DNA of 64,000 nt from Acridotheres tristis (Eukaryota > Chordata > Aves > Passeriformes > Sturnidae): assembly GCA_037013685.1 (NCBI GenBank), contig CM072884.1, forward strand, positions 112,074,048 through 112,138,047. Direction: 5' to 3'. The notes below the pieces were generated by a model, which made no database searches, was not told where the DNA came from, and worked only from the letters and a program-made list of their open reading frames with translations. Positions 1 to 12,611 of this stretch are shown here, in pieces. Within the stretch, counting starts at the first letter, position 1. Each line of letters begins with the position of its first letter. The position numbers were made by a program, and so were the translations under genes.

Positions 1-3000
1 CATTTGGACATTTTGAATTTTGGATCTTTCTCCAGGAGCTAATTCATAAGGGATTCAAGGCTGGCGAGTCCTTTTTAGCTGGACAATCACTGCTGAATTT
101 TAATCTTAATGCCAGCCTTGGCCAATCGGAATTTGTGAGAGGGAAAAATGCAACTTATAATCCTTTTTTTTAATGGAAGGTAGTGGAAAACAAGAGAGGT
201 TTAAGCATCTTGGAAAGAGGGAAGGCTGGCAGGAGGAAACACAGAGAGGAGGCAGCAGGCTGAGACTCTTGAAGCTGAGCAGAAAAGATGGAGCAAAGCT
301 CCAGGGCAAGGCTGTGGATTTGGGAAAGCTGGGAGCAAAGCTGGCTTTTCCCTCTGTTTGCAATAGTAGTTGTCTGCCTCTGTAGAACAGGAGACAAAAT
401 TCCAACCTGCCCTATCCCAGGAAAAGCTGCCACTGACATCCTGAGCGCCAAGGCAACGTGGAGAAACCTCAGGTGCTCTGTGCAGACCCTGGGGAAATGA
501 AACTTTCAGCTGCATTTAGTGAGGACGAGGCTCTTTAGAAGCAGCAGCAGTTGTTGGAGACTCAGTGAAAGCTCCAGCAAACCTTAAAAAAAAACCAAAT
601 CCCAACACATCGAGATGATGCTTTCCCAGGCTGTGGGAATGATGCTAGACAGGAACTCACCGAACAAGACTCTTCAGTGATGCCTGGATAAAGTTGCCTG
701 GGGGTTCTGTTTTTCTTGCCTAAGGCAGCACCAGAGGGAGCCCAGATAAAGTTGTCCGGGTGGTTTGACTGGGTGTTTTCACAGGTTTGGGTTCTTTTCA
801 GCTCCACTTAACAGTTTGCATTTCGCAGATGTTTGAAGTTTCCTGCAATCTGCAGTGCTGCTTCGGGAGCTTTCTTCCCAAAGAAATAGCTGTGCACACT
901 CAGAAAGCTTTCCTAAACTCCACTGCACTGGAGATTTTAAAGGATTCCTGAATTCAGACGGTGCTTGAAAGGTTTTTCCCCTTTCTCAGTGTGCAATTGC
1001 CAAAGAGGGTGAAGGAAGAGCCAGGCTGCCCTTGCACCATGAGCACAGAAGTTAACAGACTTTTAACACCCTTTAACAACTTCTTAACTGTTTTTAACAA
1101 CACTTTTTCAGCCACTCCTGCCACAACATTTAGCCTGGGAAGAAGCAAAATAATGCTTTAAAAATGTATGAAAACAGCACACAGTGCAGCAACTTGTGAG
1201 GTGAAAAATATCATTGCCAGGTTAAAAGTAAGTTTTTCAAAAGAAACATCTGCTGCCTTTTCTACCATCTGTTCTAAAGGATGAAAGTTTCTGCATTTAT
1301 AACTGTATAAATAGCTGTTCATGGCCCTAACAAAATACAGCTTCTCTTGCTTTCAAAACTTAATCCGTGTTTCTGATCCATTTGGATACTATCGAAATCC
1401 ATTACATCTTAATTTAAATTAGGCCAATTATACTTCCCTAACCAAAATAAAAATTGGTATAAAAAATGTCAGGTAACCCTGAATGACACTCAGAACCACC
1501 TCAGAAACCTCTGATTCTGCATCCCCCTTTTAAGAGTCCGTCCATTCCTTCTCAAGAGTTAGAAAGGAGATTTTTCAAGAGCTTTTTCTGATGGATATCC
1601 CTGGTTTCTGGGACTGCAGAAGTGTTGAAGGCTGGCCACTCTCCTGGCAGTGTCTGTTCAGCTGTATTTCCTACCCAGGAATCATCCTCAATGAACTTTG
1701 TAGTCCATAGATTCAGCTCCCAGCCCTCCCATATTTTATTTTTTTCCCCCTTAAAAAAGCTGAACTCGATTATGTTTTGTTTCAGTGCACATTTACAACT
1801 GTTCCTGCTTTTTCAGAAGCAAACTGTGCTCTCATGCCTGGTGATTTTGACATTATAGGACTGCAAATAAGCAGAGCTGCTCACAGGGACTGCAGCCAAA
1901 GTGGAGAGAAAAGCTCAAGGCAGAGCTGGAGATTTTCAACCAGTTAAGCTCCTGATTCAGCATCCAATTGGAGCAGGTATTTCATGTGCACTTTGTGCAT
2001 CTCCTTGTTGAATAAGAAACAGAAATTTGTGACCCTCTCCACTGAGGGTCCACTAAAAATCACGCCGATATCAATGTGAATTGAAGCATTATTTTTTCTG
2101 TAACTATTAGATCTGGACTAGTCATGACTATGTCTTTAAGATTTTAGTGAATTCATGGCTTTATTGCTACGTGAGGTGCACTTTCCCTTTGCTATAAACA
2201 AGATTTTAAGAGCAACTTTGTCAGCTTTGCAGATCTGAGTCTTTTACAGCCAGCATTTAAATCAAGAGAAATGAGAGCTGTGAATTTAAATGTCTATTTC
2301 AAGTTTAATGGAAACTAAATAGACACACACATATATATAAATATATAAAAATACGTGTCTGGGGATAAATGTTTCCCTAGAAAGGTCAGGTTAGAGATCC
2401 ATTGGTGCATGAGGTGGGGCAGGGTTCATCTCCTGAATGGTTCCCTGTGCACTGAACCCACTCACAGGGATTTGTTTTAATCAGCTTTTCTTCCCCACAT
2501 CTTTTATATAACTAAAAACTTGTTCTATCTAAACTCAGTCTTCTCTTTCATAACACAAACATCTAATTCACACCAATTGTCTCGTTTTTATCTCCCTGAT
2601 ATTTTTAAGCACTCTTTGACTGGTCCTATCCTTCCTGAAGGTGCAGTACCCCAGGTAGAAAGGAATAGATTGGCCTGGTGAACTTCGAGGAATTTCCTAG
2701 TTAACGACAAAAAAAGGGCAAAATTAAAGTTTGTACGAGGGTTTGAATTTTATTTATATATATATATAAAGGGGTAGAATTAGATAGAGGGTTTTTTCCA
2801 ATAAAATCAGCAATTTTTTTAAAGAGGGACCTATTAAATAAATAAATGAATAAATAAAATTTCCCAATTATGAATGAGAAAAGAAAGACATGCAGTCTCT
2901 GACAGTGCAGTCAGTGAGTTTTACTCCAAACCATCCCAGGGTAGTTGCTTTGCTGTTCCAACCCTTCCTGTTGAAAAGACTGGATTTTGGTGATTTCTCC

Positions 3001-3779
3001 TCTATTTAGAAATGGAGAGTCAGCAATTTGATTTATAACAATAAATTACTTCAAAGGGTGAGCAGCATTCCACTCGCTTTGGAATATGTGCAGCATTCTG
3101 GCAAGCAGTAAACACAGAATTCTTATGTTTTGCCAAAGTTTAAAACACATCAAAAATGGAGTGATTGAAAAGATATTTGTGTTTTAAAACTCTGTGTCAA
3201 ATTACTGTTTGAATCTTACAGGCTGCTTAAATTCCAGGCAGGTTAAAATTCAGAGCCTAGGTTTGGAGGAGAAACCAGCATTAAAATTTTTGTATGGGCT
3301 GCTCCCTGGTTAAATCTGACAAGAAATGGGAAATTTGAAACACGAGCCAAAGGAAGAAACTTATGAGACAAGGGAGCTCTCTAAGTGTCATTTCAGACAG
3401 AACAGCCGAGTCTCCACAAAGGCAGAAAGCCAAAAATTAGGAGCTTAGTTAATGTTAATAAAACAATCAGTCTGATGTGTGATTAACTAACTGAGTGCTG
3501 AGGCCCCTGAGCTCAGCAAAGGGAGATGTGCTTACCAAACAATTATCTTTTGGCACGGTTATTTTTGATTTCCCAAGGCTGATGGAGAGGTGGGATAATT
3601 ATTTGCTGCCCAGAGAGCTGGCTGAGCTTCTGCAAGCTCCCCCTGACAGCTCCAGGAGCCAGCATGGGACAGGCAATTCATCAATTAATCAATTAATGCC
3701 TGGAAAAGTGAACCTGCTGACACATTGTCAGTGCCACAGTCAGACCTCAGAGGGATGTGCAGCTCTCAGCTCCTTTCCT
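1..3779. other. Unique non-coding sequence, no gene recognised
   Basis: I see no gene, CR1 or LTR here. Small low-complexity patches are present: TTTAAC-type imperfect repeats near 1048-1108, CA/TA microsatellites at about 2322-2354 and 2752-2771, and an (AATA)-type run near 2836-2860. Open frames are short (under 140 codons) and resemble no family I know. Confidence 0.6.
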
Positions 3780-3943
3780 GTGCTAAATGGAACTGGAACA
3801 GAATTCCCAGAAGTTCCCTGGATCCCTGGCAGTGCCCAAGGCCAGGTTGGACATTGGGGCAGTGGGACAGTGGAAGGTGTCCCTGCCCATGGCAATGGAT
3901 GATTTTTAAGGTCCCTTCCAGCCCAAACCATTCCATGATTCCA
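3780..3943 (+). mobile_element. CR1 LINE fragment, 3' end
   Basis: This is the terminal part of an avian CR1 retrotransposon on the plus strand. It has the characteristic run from 'ggatccctggcagtgccc' through 'ggccaggttggacattgg' to 'ccattccatgattccata'. The element is 5'-truncated, as is usual for CR1, and lacks coding capacity. A short internal deletion removes part of the usual 'cttggagcagcctggg' segment. Confidence 0.85.
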
Positions 3944-6900
3944 TAAGGGAGAGCTGCTCCCCTCCCAGCCAAGCTCTGAAGCCCAAAGTGAACACACAGC
4001 ACTTGCTCTAAACCAGAATGTGCCAGGGAAATGTTGCAGACAAGCCTGAGATGTTTATTACATTTACATGGAAGAAACTGTACGGGTTTTCTGGAACACA
4101 GCCATTAGTTAAGTTTTATTTCATAATTATATCTTTAAACAAACCAATTGGCATTTCTTTTTCCGCAAGCTCCAAGATAATAAATAGAAGATTCTTTTAT
4201 ACATAAGAATTCTGGACAAAGCAAAAATTTCAGTGTAATCTTAGAAGGATTTTTTCCATAATGCATGGTTAAATATCTACAGCACTGCCAACCTGTTGGA
4301 CAAAGAAGTTGATTTTTTTTTCCTCTTCCATAAAACAAACATGGCATTTTTGTCTCCTTAATACAAAAACAGGTTTTACAGCCCAAATTATTACCAATTC
4401 TTTAGCCTCACAATCTAGAACATGTTCAGTAACAAACAATAGACAGATCCCATACTGAAAGTTTCCATATTCATGGTGGGTCAGGACAGTTGGATTTTTG
4501 GAAGGGAAGTCTGGTATCCTACCCTGAAAATGGAGCTGTGCTTTGTGGAAGACACTCCTATTGTCATTCTTTAAGATGATGTAGAAACCACCAAGGAGGA
4601 AATAATATTTTAGAGCAATAGGTTTGCTACTAAAATAGGAGAAGACACTGTCTGCTTTCTTCTTTTTTTCTTCATTCTTCACAGAAATTGTGGTTTTCTC
4701 CTCAAACTAGACTGGCTCCTCTTCCACCAATCAGTGTTTTTAATTATTTACCATAGAAAGTGCCACAGGTCAATCAAAACTGGGCTCTAAGTGTTTTTGA
4801 CACCGTGTACCAGAAGATCTGCTTGGGAATTGTCTACTGAGATCATATTTTATGAGGAAAGTTTAATTTGCCCAGTGTTTTCTGATTTCCCAAATGACCA
4901 TCCCAAATAAAATATTTCGTTGTGGTTGACCTTGAGCTATTGACTACGATAATTTAAAAAGTAATGTTTAAATTATTATATTATTAATAACTATATCCAT
5001 TTAGAGTTAATATTATTTCTATTTATAGCATTTACATTATTATATTTATATTATTTTATTATTAAAATAGTATTTCAATTATTTTGGTAATAACAGAGAC
5101 TACAAACACTAAAACCATTCTTGTTCCACCTCCTTGCCAATCCAAGGCAGATAATAGCAGCACAATTATTAATATCAATTTAATAATACCCATTATTAAC
5201 ACCTAATAAAAACGCTATTACAATAATCCACATTCATAACATCTCAATAACATCCAAAGAAATAGAATTCCCTTTCCAAGTCCATCAGGAGTTATTGACA
5301 GGCCTCTCCCACCGTGTTTTCCTTACAGATATCCGAATTTTGGTTCTGCCCCTCCACTCCTGCAGCCTCTCTCTCTTTCTCTCTGGGTTTTTTGTAGGTC
5401 CCAGCCTTTCCAAGAGCCTCCATCCCCTCCCTGCCCACAGCTCTGCAATCCCAGCTCCTCACACTTTTCCTCAAAAATTAGTTACTCCATCCTTTTTTGT
5501 CCGTGTATTGATATTTCCTGGAGTAGCCCAGTGAAGATTTGTGAAGTTTTTTCCTTTCTTCCTTTTTTTCTTTTCCCCCCCTCTTTCCCCACACCAGGCT
5601 CGCTGCATCTATGCCATCTTCTGGATGTTCAGTGAATCTTTCTTTTCCCCGAGCATGCTCCTGAGTTATGTGCAAATCTCTTTAGCAAACGTTCCCATTT
5701 CCTGGCCGCTGATACCGAGAGAGGGACAAGGTTCCAGGGCCAGGGTCACAGCTTCAGATGCGTTTCCTTTGTTTACTGCCTGCACACCAGGAAAAGGGAT
5801 TGCTCTCTCGCTCTGTGAACTGTCCATTCTCTGCTAAGAATAGTTACGGAATGTGGCAAAAAAAAAATTCCCCTTCAAGAGGAAAGTGACTTTCACTCAG
5901 TTAAGGATTTATTAAATGCACTCATTTTTATGCACTGTTTACAATTTTTTTCCTTTTTTTTTTTTCTTCTTGTTGCGATTTTCTTGTTCCAATTTCCTTT
6001 CCAATATTTTCTCACTTTTTTGCCTGGGTTTCGTGCCACTGTTTCATCTAGATCTACAAATAACTTTCTTTCAGCTGTTGCACAACAATTGTCCCTGAAT
6101 GATGCACAATCTAGGATTTCTCTGGGTGATGAAGAAACATCCTCATTTTTAGCCATTTTTCTACTATTATTTACACATAAATTCGAATTAAAACAATATA
6201 TTAGGGATTTTTGAGGAAAGCTAGAGTTCTTCAACAGTCCCCTTTTATGGAGCCCAGAATTCGTGAAGACTTCCATCACAAAGAGGAATGCTGCCTTGCA
6301 TATTTAAATGTTGGCAACATGCTTCAATGACTTGTAAATCACAGCCTGGATAGCAAAGACTCAGGGAGATAATCTCAGCTTTAATCAGAGAGACAATGGA
6401 GAATACTCATTACTTCAGATTTCCAGCTAATCTCCTCTGTTGCCTAAAGAAGTGCAAATAATTCATTGGAAAACCAGAGAAACAGTGGGATGATTCATTA
6501 TTTTAAATGCTGCTTTACCCAGGCAATTCTGGATAATCAGTGAGGCTGAGCTGCTGGGTAATAATTGCTCGATTTTAAAGGCAAACATTAAACAATTTGT
6601 TCTTAGAAATCAGTATCACAGTTACCACAAGGCAAGATTTCTTATGAAAGTCAGATATCTCAGATATTCAAGAATAAACATATTAAGAATTTAAGCTTTC
6701 GTTGCCAAAAAGCAATTACAGTAATTTACTGTTCAATGGTACTTCCATAGAGTTATAATTCTTACAGTCAGTTGGAAAATAATCATTTTTGCTCCACCAC
6801 TGATTTAGATTTCGGCCAGGAATGAAAATGTTGAAATTCCTTACTAAGAGTTGTGCTTTTTCAGATTGGTGAAAGTGGGAAGCATTATGATGTTACATTT

Positions 6901-7204
6901 CCACCCCTCCTTTGTAGGTGAAGGATTTCAACCCCCAGAGACCATAAACTTCTGAACATCCAGAAAAACTTTTCCCTACAAGGAGCACTGACCATCACAC
7001 ATTGTGCTAATTCCTTGCAATGAGGACCTTGGCCAGGCTGAGAGAAATCAGGAGGGGAAAAATTCAGATATTCTGGCTGCTCTTCCCAATGTGCACAGCT
7101 CCAACCACGATAAATCCCCCCCTGAGCAGCTCCTGATTGCATCCCATGGTATTAGGAGCAGAAAAATGGGTTTTGCATGAGGTGCATCTCCTGTAAACGA
7201 GAGA
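3944..7204. other. Unique non-coding sequence with an AT-rich block
   Basis: No gene is recognised. About 4930-5260 is strongly A+T-rich with repeated 'attattaat'-like words. Pyrimidine tracts occur near 5540-5600 and 5940-5980. A 128-codon minus-strand frame (5893-6279) exists, but it depends on the T-rich tract and has no recognisable motif. Confidence 0.55.
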
Positions 7205-7617
7205 GGTGGCCAAGTCTGTTCCATGGTTTGGCCACCCTTTCCATGGGGAAATTCCTGCTGCTGTCCAAGCTGAGCCTGCCCTGGCCCAGCCTGAGGCCGT
7301 TCCCTCTCCTCCTGTCCCTGTTCCCTGGAGCAGAGCCCGACCCCCCCTCCCTGCCCCTCCTGCCAGGGACTTGTGCAGAGCCACAAGGTCCCCCCTGAGC
7401 CTCCTTTTCTCCAGCCTCAGCCCCTTTCCAGCTCCCTCAGCCCCTCCTGGGGCTCCAGCCCCTTCCCAGCTCCGTTCCCTGCCCTGGGCACCTCCAGCCC
7501 CTCCAGGGCTCTCCTGCAGGAGCCACAACTGGACACAGCCCTCGAGGGTCTCAGTGCCAGCACAGAGGGACAATCCCTGCCCTGCTCCTGCTGGACACAC
7601 AATTCCTCATCCAGCCA
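7205..7617 (-). mobile_element. CR1 LINE fragment
   Basis: Minus-strand CR1 segment. Read in reverse it runs from 'tgtgtccagttgtggctcc' through 'gggaccttgtggctctgc' to 'ggaatttccccatgg'. The same block recurs at 57938-58688 and 63605-63960, which confirms that it is a dispersed repeat. The 3' tail is missing or too diverged to see. Long open frames across it come from its high G+C content. Confidence 0.85.
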
Positions 7618-9090
7618 GACCCAAAGAGATGTGAGAATGAAGATGAAAGTTCCTGGCTATAGCAGACAGGTTTCAGGATTTCAAACTCCCTGAAAAACAC
7701 CAATTTAACTGGCTGAAAACTGTAGATGTCTCCATCCTCAGACTGAGGTTAAGGCCAACATTTCTGAAGCATCTCCTTTTTTCATCCTCATTATTCTTAG
7801 GGCTCGTATTTGGGGTCACACACAAGGGATGTAGAGAGAAAAGTAGAATTCAGTCATTTTGAAAAGGGTTGAACCTCCAGCCTTCCTTTACAGATCCCTC
7901 TTTCTGTCTCTGGACATCAGACAGCTCCACGGATGTTTTAGAAAGGTGAAGCATGAGCCATCCCAGCAAAGTGCAAGGAAGGTGAGCTGGCAATTTCCCC
8001 TCACAGGTCATACCTGGGTGGGATTTATCTTACCTAAAATATCCAATTAACTGCATAAATGAGCGATCTTTGCTTTCTGCAGAGGCAACGTGGACAGGGA
8101 ACTGCAAGGGGCAATTAACTCCACCTAATTAAGGCGTGCACTCCAGTGGGAGTTCACCAGCCTGGTCTAGAAACTTATTTGGTGTTGGCAGAAATTGGGT
8201 GGAATGGGACCCACCTTGGGCAAATTTCACCTAGAGATTTTAATGGTTTGCAAAGATTAAATTGAGAAAAGGATAAATGTCAGTGCAGAGCAGGAAATTT
8301 GTTGCATGTACAGAGAAGTCTGGAGATCTCAAAGAGAGTGAACTCTCACCTTCTTCCCTGTGAGACAGAAATGAGAAAGGGGACAGAGATTCATAAAAAC
8401 AAGCTTAGTGTAACTCTTAAAAAATGCTAATGCCTCTGCTTTAATAAACATAATTGTATATTTACCTAAAGGGAAAATGTCCCAATTAGCAATCCACTAT
8501 TAAGAATCGTGTTGCTCTAAGAGTAACAACAATTCACCTCACTCAAAAATGAGCCATAAACTTCCCCTTCAATACCCACCCCTCTGCACTGTTCTGTAAA
8601 GACCCATCTCTAATCTAATGATCTGGACCAGATATTTATGGTGCTGCTCCCAAATCCACTTTGTTGCTGCTAACAGATTATTTCTGTCTAAGTAATGGGG
8701 CTGTCTCTTGTTTGCTGCTAAATCATTATTCTCCAGTAATTAATGCTAAACCCACAGGCAACTGAGTGATAGATTTGCTCCAGGTTTGCAGACAAGTGTT
8801 ATAATCCCCTGAATGCCCTATTATTTTCAGTCTCCATTAAAAAGCTGTCCAACAATCTCGAGCATGATCCATGATTTAAGATCCATGCAGCAGGAATCAG
8901 CTTGGTCACAGTGACTAACCACAGAAATTCGGGTGTCTTGCCCAGGTTCCCACACTGTGAGGATTTAGGCATGTCCTCACAGGCACTGCAGTCACATAAA
9001 GCAGCAGCTATGCTGAGGTAAAGGCTCAACCCAATTTAATCTTTATCTTAAAATGCCCAGAGCAGTGGCAGACTGGCAGAGAGGAGAAGT
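7618..9090. other. Unique non-coding sequence
   Basis: I see no gene, mobile element or strong simple repeat here. Confidence 0.5.
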
Positions 9091-9094
9091 GAAA

Positions 9095-9715
9095 TATGTG
9101 TGAGTGAGGAGCAAAGATTCCCGTCATAGGAGGGTCTGGATTTGCCTCTGGTCAACTGGTGGAACCCTGGAACCTGAGAATTTGAGACTTTCTGTGCTGA
9201 CAGGCACTGACCCCCAAGAAAACACAGCTTTTGACCTGAGGCTGTGGAGAAGCTCCCAAAATGGAATGATAGAACTGGGATCATGGGGGTGTAGACTGAA
9301 TAGAAGTGTGTGATATCACATGGTGGAAAATTTGGAATTTAAGGTTTTAGAATATAATAATATGTAAAGCAAGATGGAGGTTTTAGGGCAGAGGTTTGTG
9401 CTTCAACTTCACCTTCTTCTTCATGGGTCTGGCTGATCTTGTTTATTTGGATAGAAAAATCTGCATTGTGGGTCACAGGTGGTGGGTTATTGGGTTAAAA
9501 GTAAAAATAATTTAGGTGGCTTTTCTTAATTGGACAGTTTATCCTTAAAAGGCCTTGTAGAGAGAGAGATAGGGCTCAATTTTTGTCTTCTTAGCTTGAA
9601 GTGCTGTAGAACTCACAGTTTGTAATAGAGATAAGAACTAATAAACATCTGAGTCCAAACAAGAAATACCATCCTGAGCATTTAATCCCAACCCTGGCAA
9701 AAAGAAGATAAAATG
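9095..9715 (+). mobile_element. ERV long terminal repeat, copy A (dispersed family)
   Basis: This segment matches the reverse complement of 54955-55660 along its length, including 'gtgtgatatcacatggtg', 'taataaacatctgagtcc' and 'atttaatcccaac'. A polyadenylation signal AATAAA (9640-9645) lies near the 3' end, as expected for an LTR of plus orientation. The last part, 'atttaatcccaaccctgg' and onward, may already be internal ERV sequence. No coding region is present. Exact termini and target duplication could not be fixed. Confidence 0.7.
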
Positions 9716-11776
9716 TGATAGTCAACCAAAGAGATCAAAGTTAAGCAGGTGCTGTTCTGTAGAAAACAAAGAGATTTCTTGAAGCAGTGGCAAGGGAAGG
9801 TTTGGGTATTGTGCAGGAAGGCAGCCCTGACTCGGGCCCCTCATTGCTCTGCTCCTCAGAGAATCATTTCTCTTGAAGCATTCACTGTTTTATATCAAAA
9901 GGGACTGGATTACACAAATCCCCAAGCCATAGAGGCTGACACAACGTTTAATTCAAAGCACTTTGATTAACAAACCAATTTTCATCTTCACTTATGGATC
10001 CAAATGGCAAGAGCAGCTCTACACGGAGCAAGTTTGGTCAAAAAATTGCCAATTTCTGGGAGCAAAGATGGGATTTAAAGTTAACATTCATTTTATGCCC
10101 TTTTTCCAGAAGGTGAGCATATGTGTGTGTAAAACTCTTGGTACATCTGTGCTGATAAATTTCAAGTGCCCAGGACTGTTTTTTGTCATCAGGCCCCAAA
10201 GGCAGGGACCAGTCACATTCATCCTAAAGAGCTCTCAGGATCTCAATAAATATATTAATTATCAGGAACTAAGAGATTTTGGAGCTTCCTATCTGTCTGA
10301 GACTGAAACCATATTAAGGACTGCTCTAAAAGTTGTACTGAACAGGAAACAAATTTATGGCAGCTGAGAATGTTCCCTGACACCCTTTCCTTTACTGGTA
10401 AAGACATGTCCTCTATGGTCAGTAATCCAAATAAAACACACCCCATAAATTGACTGTCACAGAAGGCTTTGCAAGAAGAGATTAATATATATAAGGAGAT
10501 TGTTTTCTGCCTCTTTTTTAGGGTGTAATTTCCTTCCAGGAATGTTTCCTTCCCACGAAAGATGGGATTCTGGCTGGATTTTATGTGCTGCAGCACACTG
10601 AAATTCCTTGACTCTTCAGCACTGATAAAAAAAGAGAAATTCACTTAATCTTACCATTTCCCAGTGTATTTTCCACCACGATTTGCAAACCTGGCGAGAC
10701 ATTATGGAGTAACTAGGTTGTGTTTTCAATGGCTGTCCCTCCTCATTATCCAGCAGGGACAGAGTAATTAATTACCTGGGACTGCTGTGCTCCCAGGTGA
10801 ATTGTTCCCAGCTTGGAGTTCCACTGCTTTAGTGAGATTTGGAATGAAAAACCAGGAAACTGCTGCTCCCCATACCAGGGGCAGACTTCAATCACAGCAA
10901 AACCCTGGCATATTTTATGGTGAAAAACTTAAAATACAGGAGGAAAGAACACGTACACAGGTGAGGTTTTATTAGGACCTTCAACCACTGGGTAAGACCC
11001 AGAGAAATTCCTATTTAGCAGCTACAGGGCTAAAGCTACTGAGGACTTTTGGGCAAGTAATGGCTCTTAAAACACTGTTATTCCATTTTTTGAGACAAAC
11101 AGAGCCAGAAATTCCAGAGTCTGTGCAGAATAGGGAAAAGAAAGCAGCACCTGCACCTCTCAATGTCTCCTCCTGCTTCGTTCTGTTGGCTCAGCAGAGC
11201 TTGGAGCAAGTCAGGTGAATGAATTATTCCAATTAATTTTATTCTGAAAGCCACCTCCTGATTCATCTCTCTACAGCAAGTGTGAATGTCTGTGTAATCT
11301 TGTGGAGAGCAGAAAGAGTAATATTTTAATAAAAGGAGGTTTTTTTCCTCACTTTTTTAGTCAAATCATCTGGAGGCTGAAGAACTTGTTATTCCATGAA
11401 CTCTCCCTCTTGCATTGACTTGTAGCTGGAGGATAAGATTACTTCCTACATGCATTCTCAAAAATTGATGGAAAAAATCACATAGGCATAATATCCACCT
11501 TTTCTGCACAAATACACCCTGCAGTGCTGGGAAAGGGCTCAAGAGCACCAACAGGAAAATTTGCAAGATTCAGAGCACTTACTTTTCACTGCAGCTTGGC
11601 CAAGGTCATGGTGTGACCCCTGCACAAGGTATGAAAAGTTGTCTTATCCCAAATGAGAGACTCCCACTGTTTCTTTCCACCTGGAATTCCACCTGTGCAG
11701 CTGCACTGAGCTCAGCAAGGATGGTAAGAGCTCACCAGGGGCAGATATCCAAAAATCAGTAGACTCCATCACCAAC
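9716..11776. other. Unique non-coding sequence
   Basis: No gene is recognised. The longest frame (134 codons, 9963-10367) has no recognisable motif and is probably a chance opening in A+T-rich DNA. Confidence 0.5.
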
Positions 11777-12606
11777 TGTCTTAGGCTGCAATACAGGATG
11801 TGCTCAAAAGTCTGGATTCTGTCCCCATGTGTTCACCCAGCTGTGGCAGTGATCCTGATCCCTGTGGGGATCTCTGCTGTTCATGTTCCAGCTGTTCACC
11901 CAGCTGTTGCAGTGATCCTGATCTCTGTGGGGATCTCTGCTGTTCCTGTTCCAGCTGTTCACCCAGCTGTGGCAGTGATCCTGATCCCTGTGGGGATCTC
12001 TGCTGTTCCTGTTCCAGCTGTTCACCCAGCTGTTGCAGTGTTCTTTCTCTTCCCCACAGCCCATCCTCCCTCCAGGAGATCTCTCCTGTCCATGGCCATG
12101 CAGTCCCAGGGCAGGGCTGATCAAATTCCATCATCCCATGGGGAGATGCTCCAGCCAGGGCAGGAGCCGAGCATTTCCTACCCAGATCAAAGGGGAGATT
12201 TGGAACAGCAGAGCAGCCTTTTCCCACTGGATCCCAGAGGAAAACCAGAGCCTTGCACATCATCCCTGCAGCTTTGGAGGAAAAGTGCACCTTGTGCAGG
12301 AGCCCTGCTCCAGCAGAACCACATCTGTCCCTGCAGGAGGATGCAGCCACCATGGAATGGGACTGCACCAACCCTGACTGACTGACGGGGGCACCTTGGA
12401 TTCTCACTCTGCCCTTGCTCTGGGTTTGTTCTCTGTAATACTGGATTTCTATTTCAATTTTCCTAGTAAAGAACTGTTATTCCTAAGAGCCTAAGAGCCC
12501 CCTTAATTTCAAAATTATAATAATTTTGAGAGAGGGGTTTACATTCTCCATTTTAAAAAAAAGCTCTTGTCTTTTTTGGCAGACACCTGTCTTTCAAACC
12601 AAGACA
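11777..12606 (+). mobile_element. Solo ERV LTR with 5-bp target duplication
   Basis: The element starts TGTCTT (11777) and ends AAGACA (12606), a perfect short terminal inverted repeat. It is flanked by the direct repeat CCAAC at 11772-11776 and 12607-12611. Its 3' portion ('agtaaagaactgttattcc', 'aaaattataataattttg', 'acacctgtctttcaaacc') matches an LTR family I recall from passerine genomes. A 5-bp duplication is typical of ERVL-type elements. There is no internal region, so it is a solo LTR left by recombination between two LTRs. Its 5' half carries a 63-bp tandem repeat. Confidence 0.85.
11831..12040. repeat. 63-bp tandem repeat inside solo LTR
   Basis: The word 'ttcacccagctgt' recurs at 11832, 11895, 11958 and 12021, exactly 63 bp apart. 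Odd and even units differ ('gtggcagt' versus 'gttgcagt'), giving a 126-bp dimer pattern. Because 63 is a multiple of three, the array stays open in several frames on both strands (about 100-200 codons). Those frames are not evidence of genes. Confidence 0.9.
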
Positions 12607-12611
12607 CCAAC

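Noticed and set aside
5893..6279. 128-codon minus-strand Lys-rich frame
   Set aside because: It depends on a poly-T/pyrimidine tract (poly-Lys on the reverse strand) and has no domain or context supporting a gene.
7064..7634. Gly/Arg-rich and Pro-rich frames in the 7.2-7.6, 58.0-58.6 and 63.5-64.0 kb regions
   Set aside because: The same DNA block occurs three times and is CR1 sequence; the frames are due to high G+C content, and no ORF1 or reverse-transcriptase motif is present.
11781..12407. 208-codon minus and 195-codon plus frames at the 11.8-12.4 kb LTR
   Set aside because: The 63-bp unit is a multiple of three and has no stops; the region is an LTR, not a gene.
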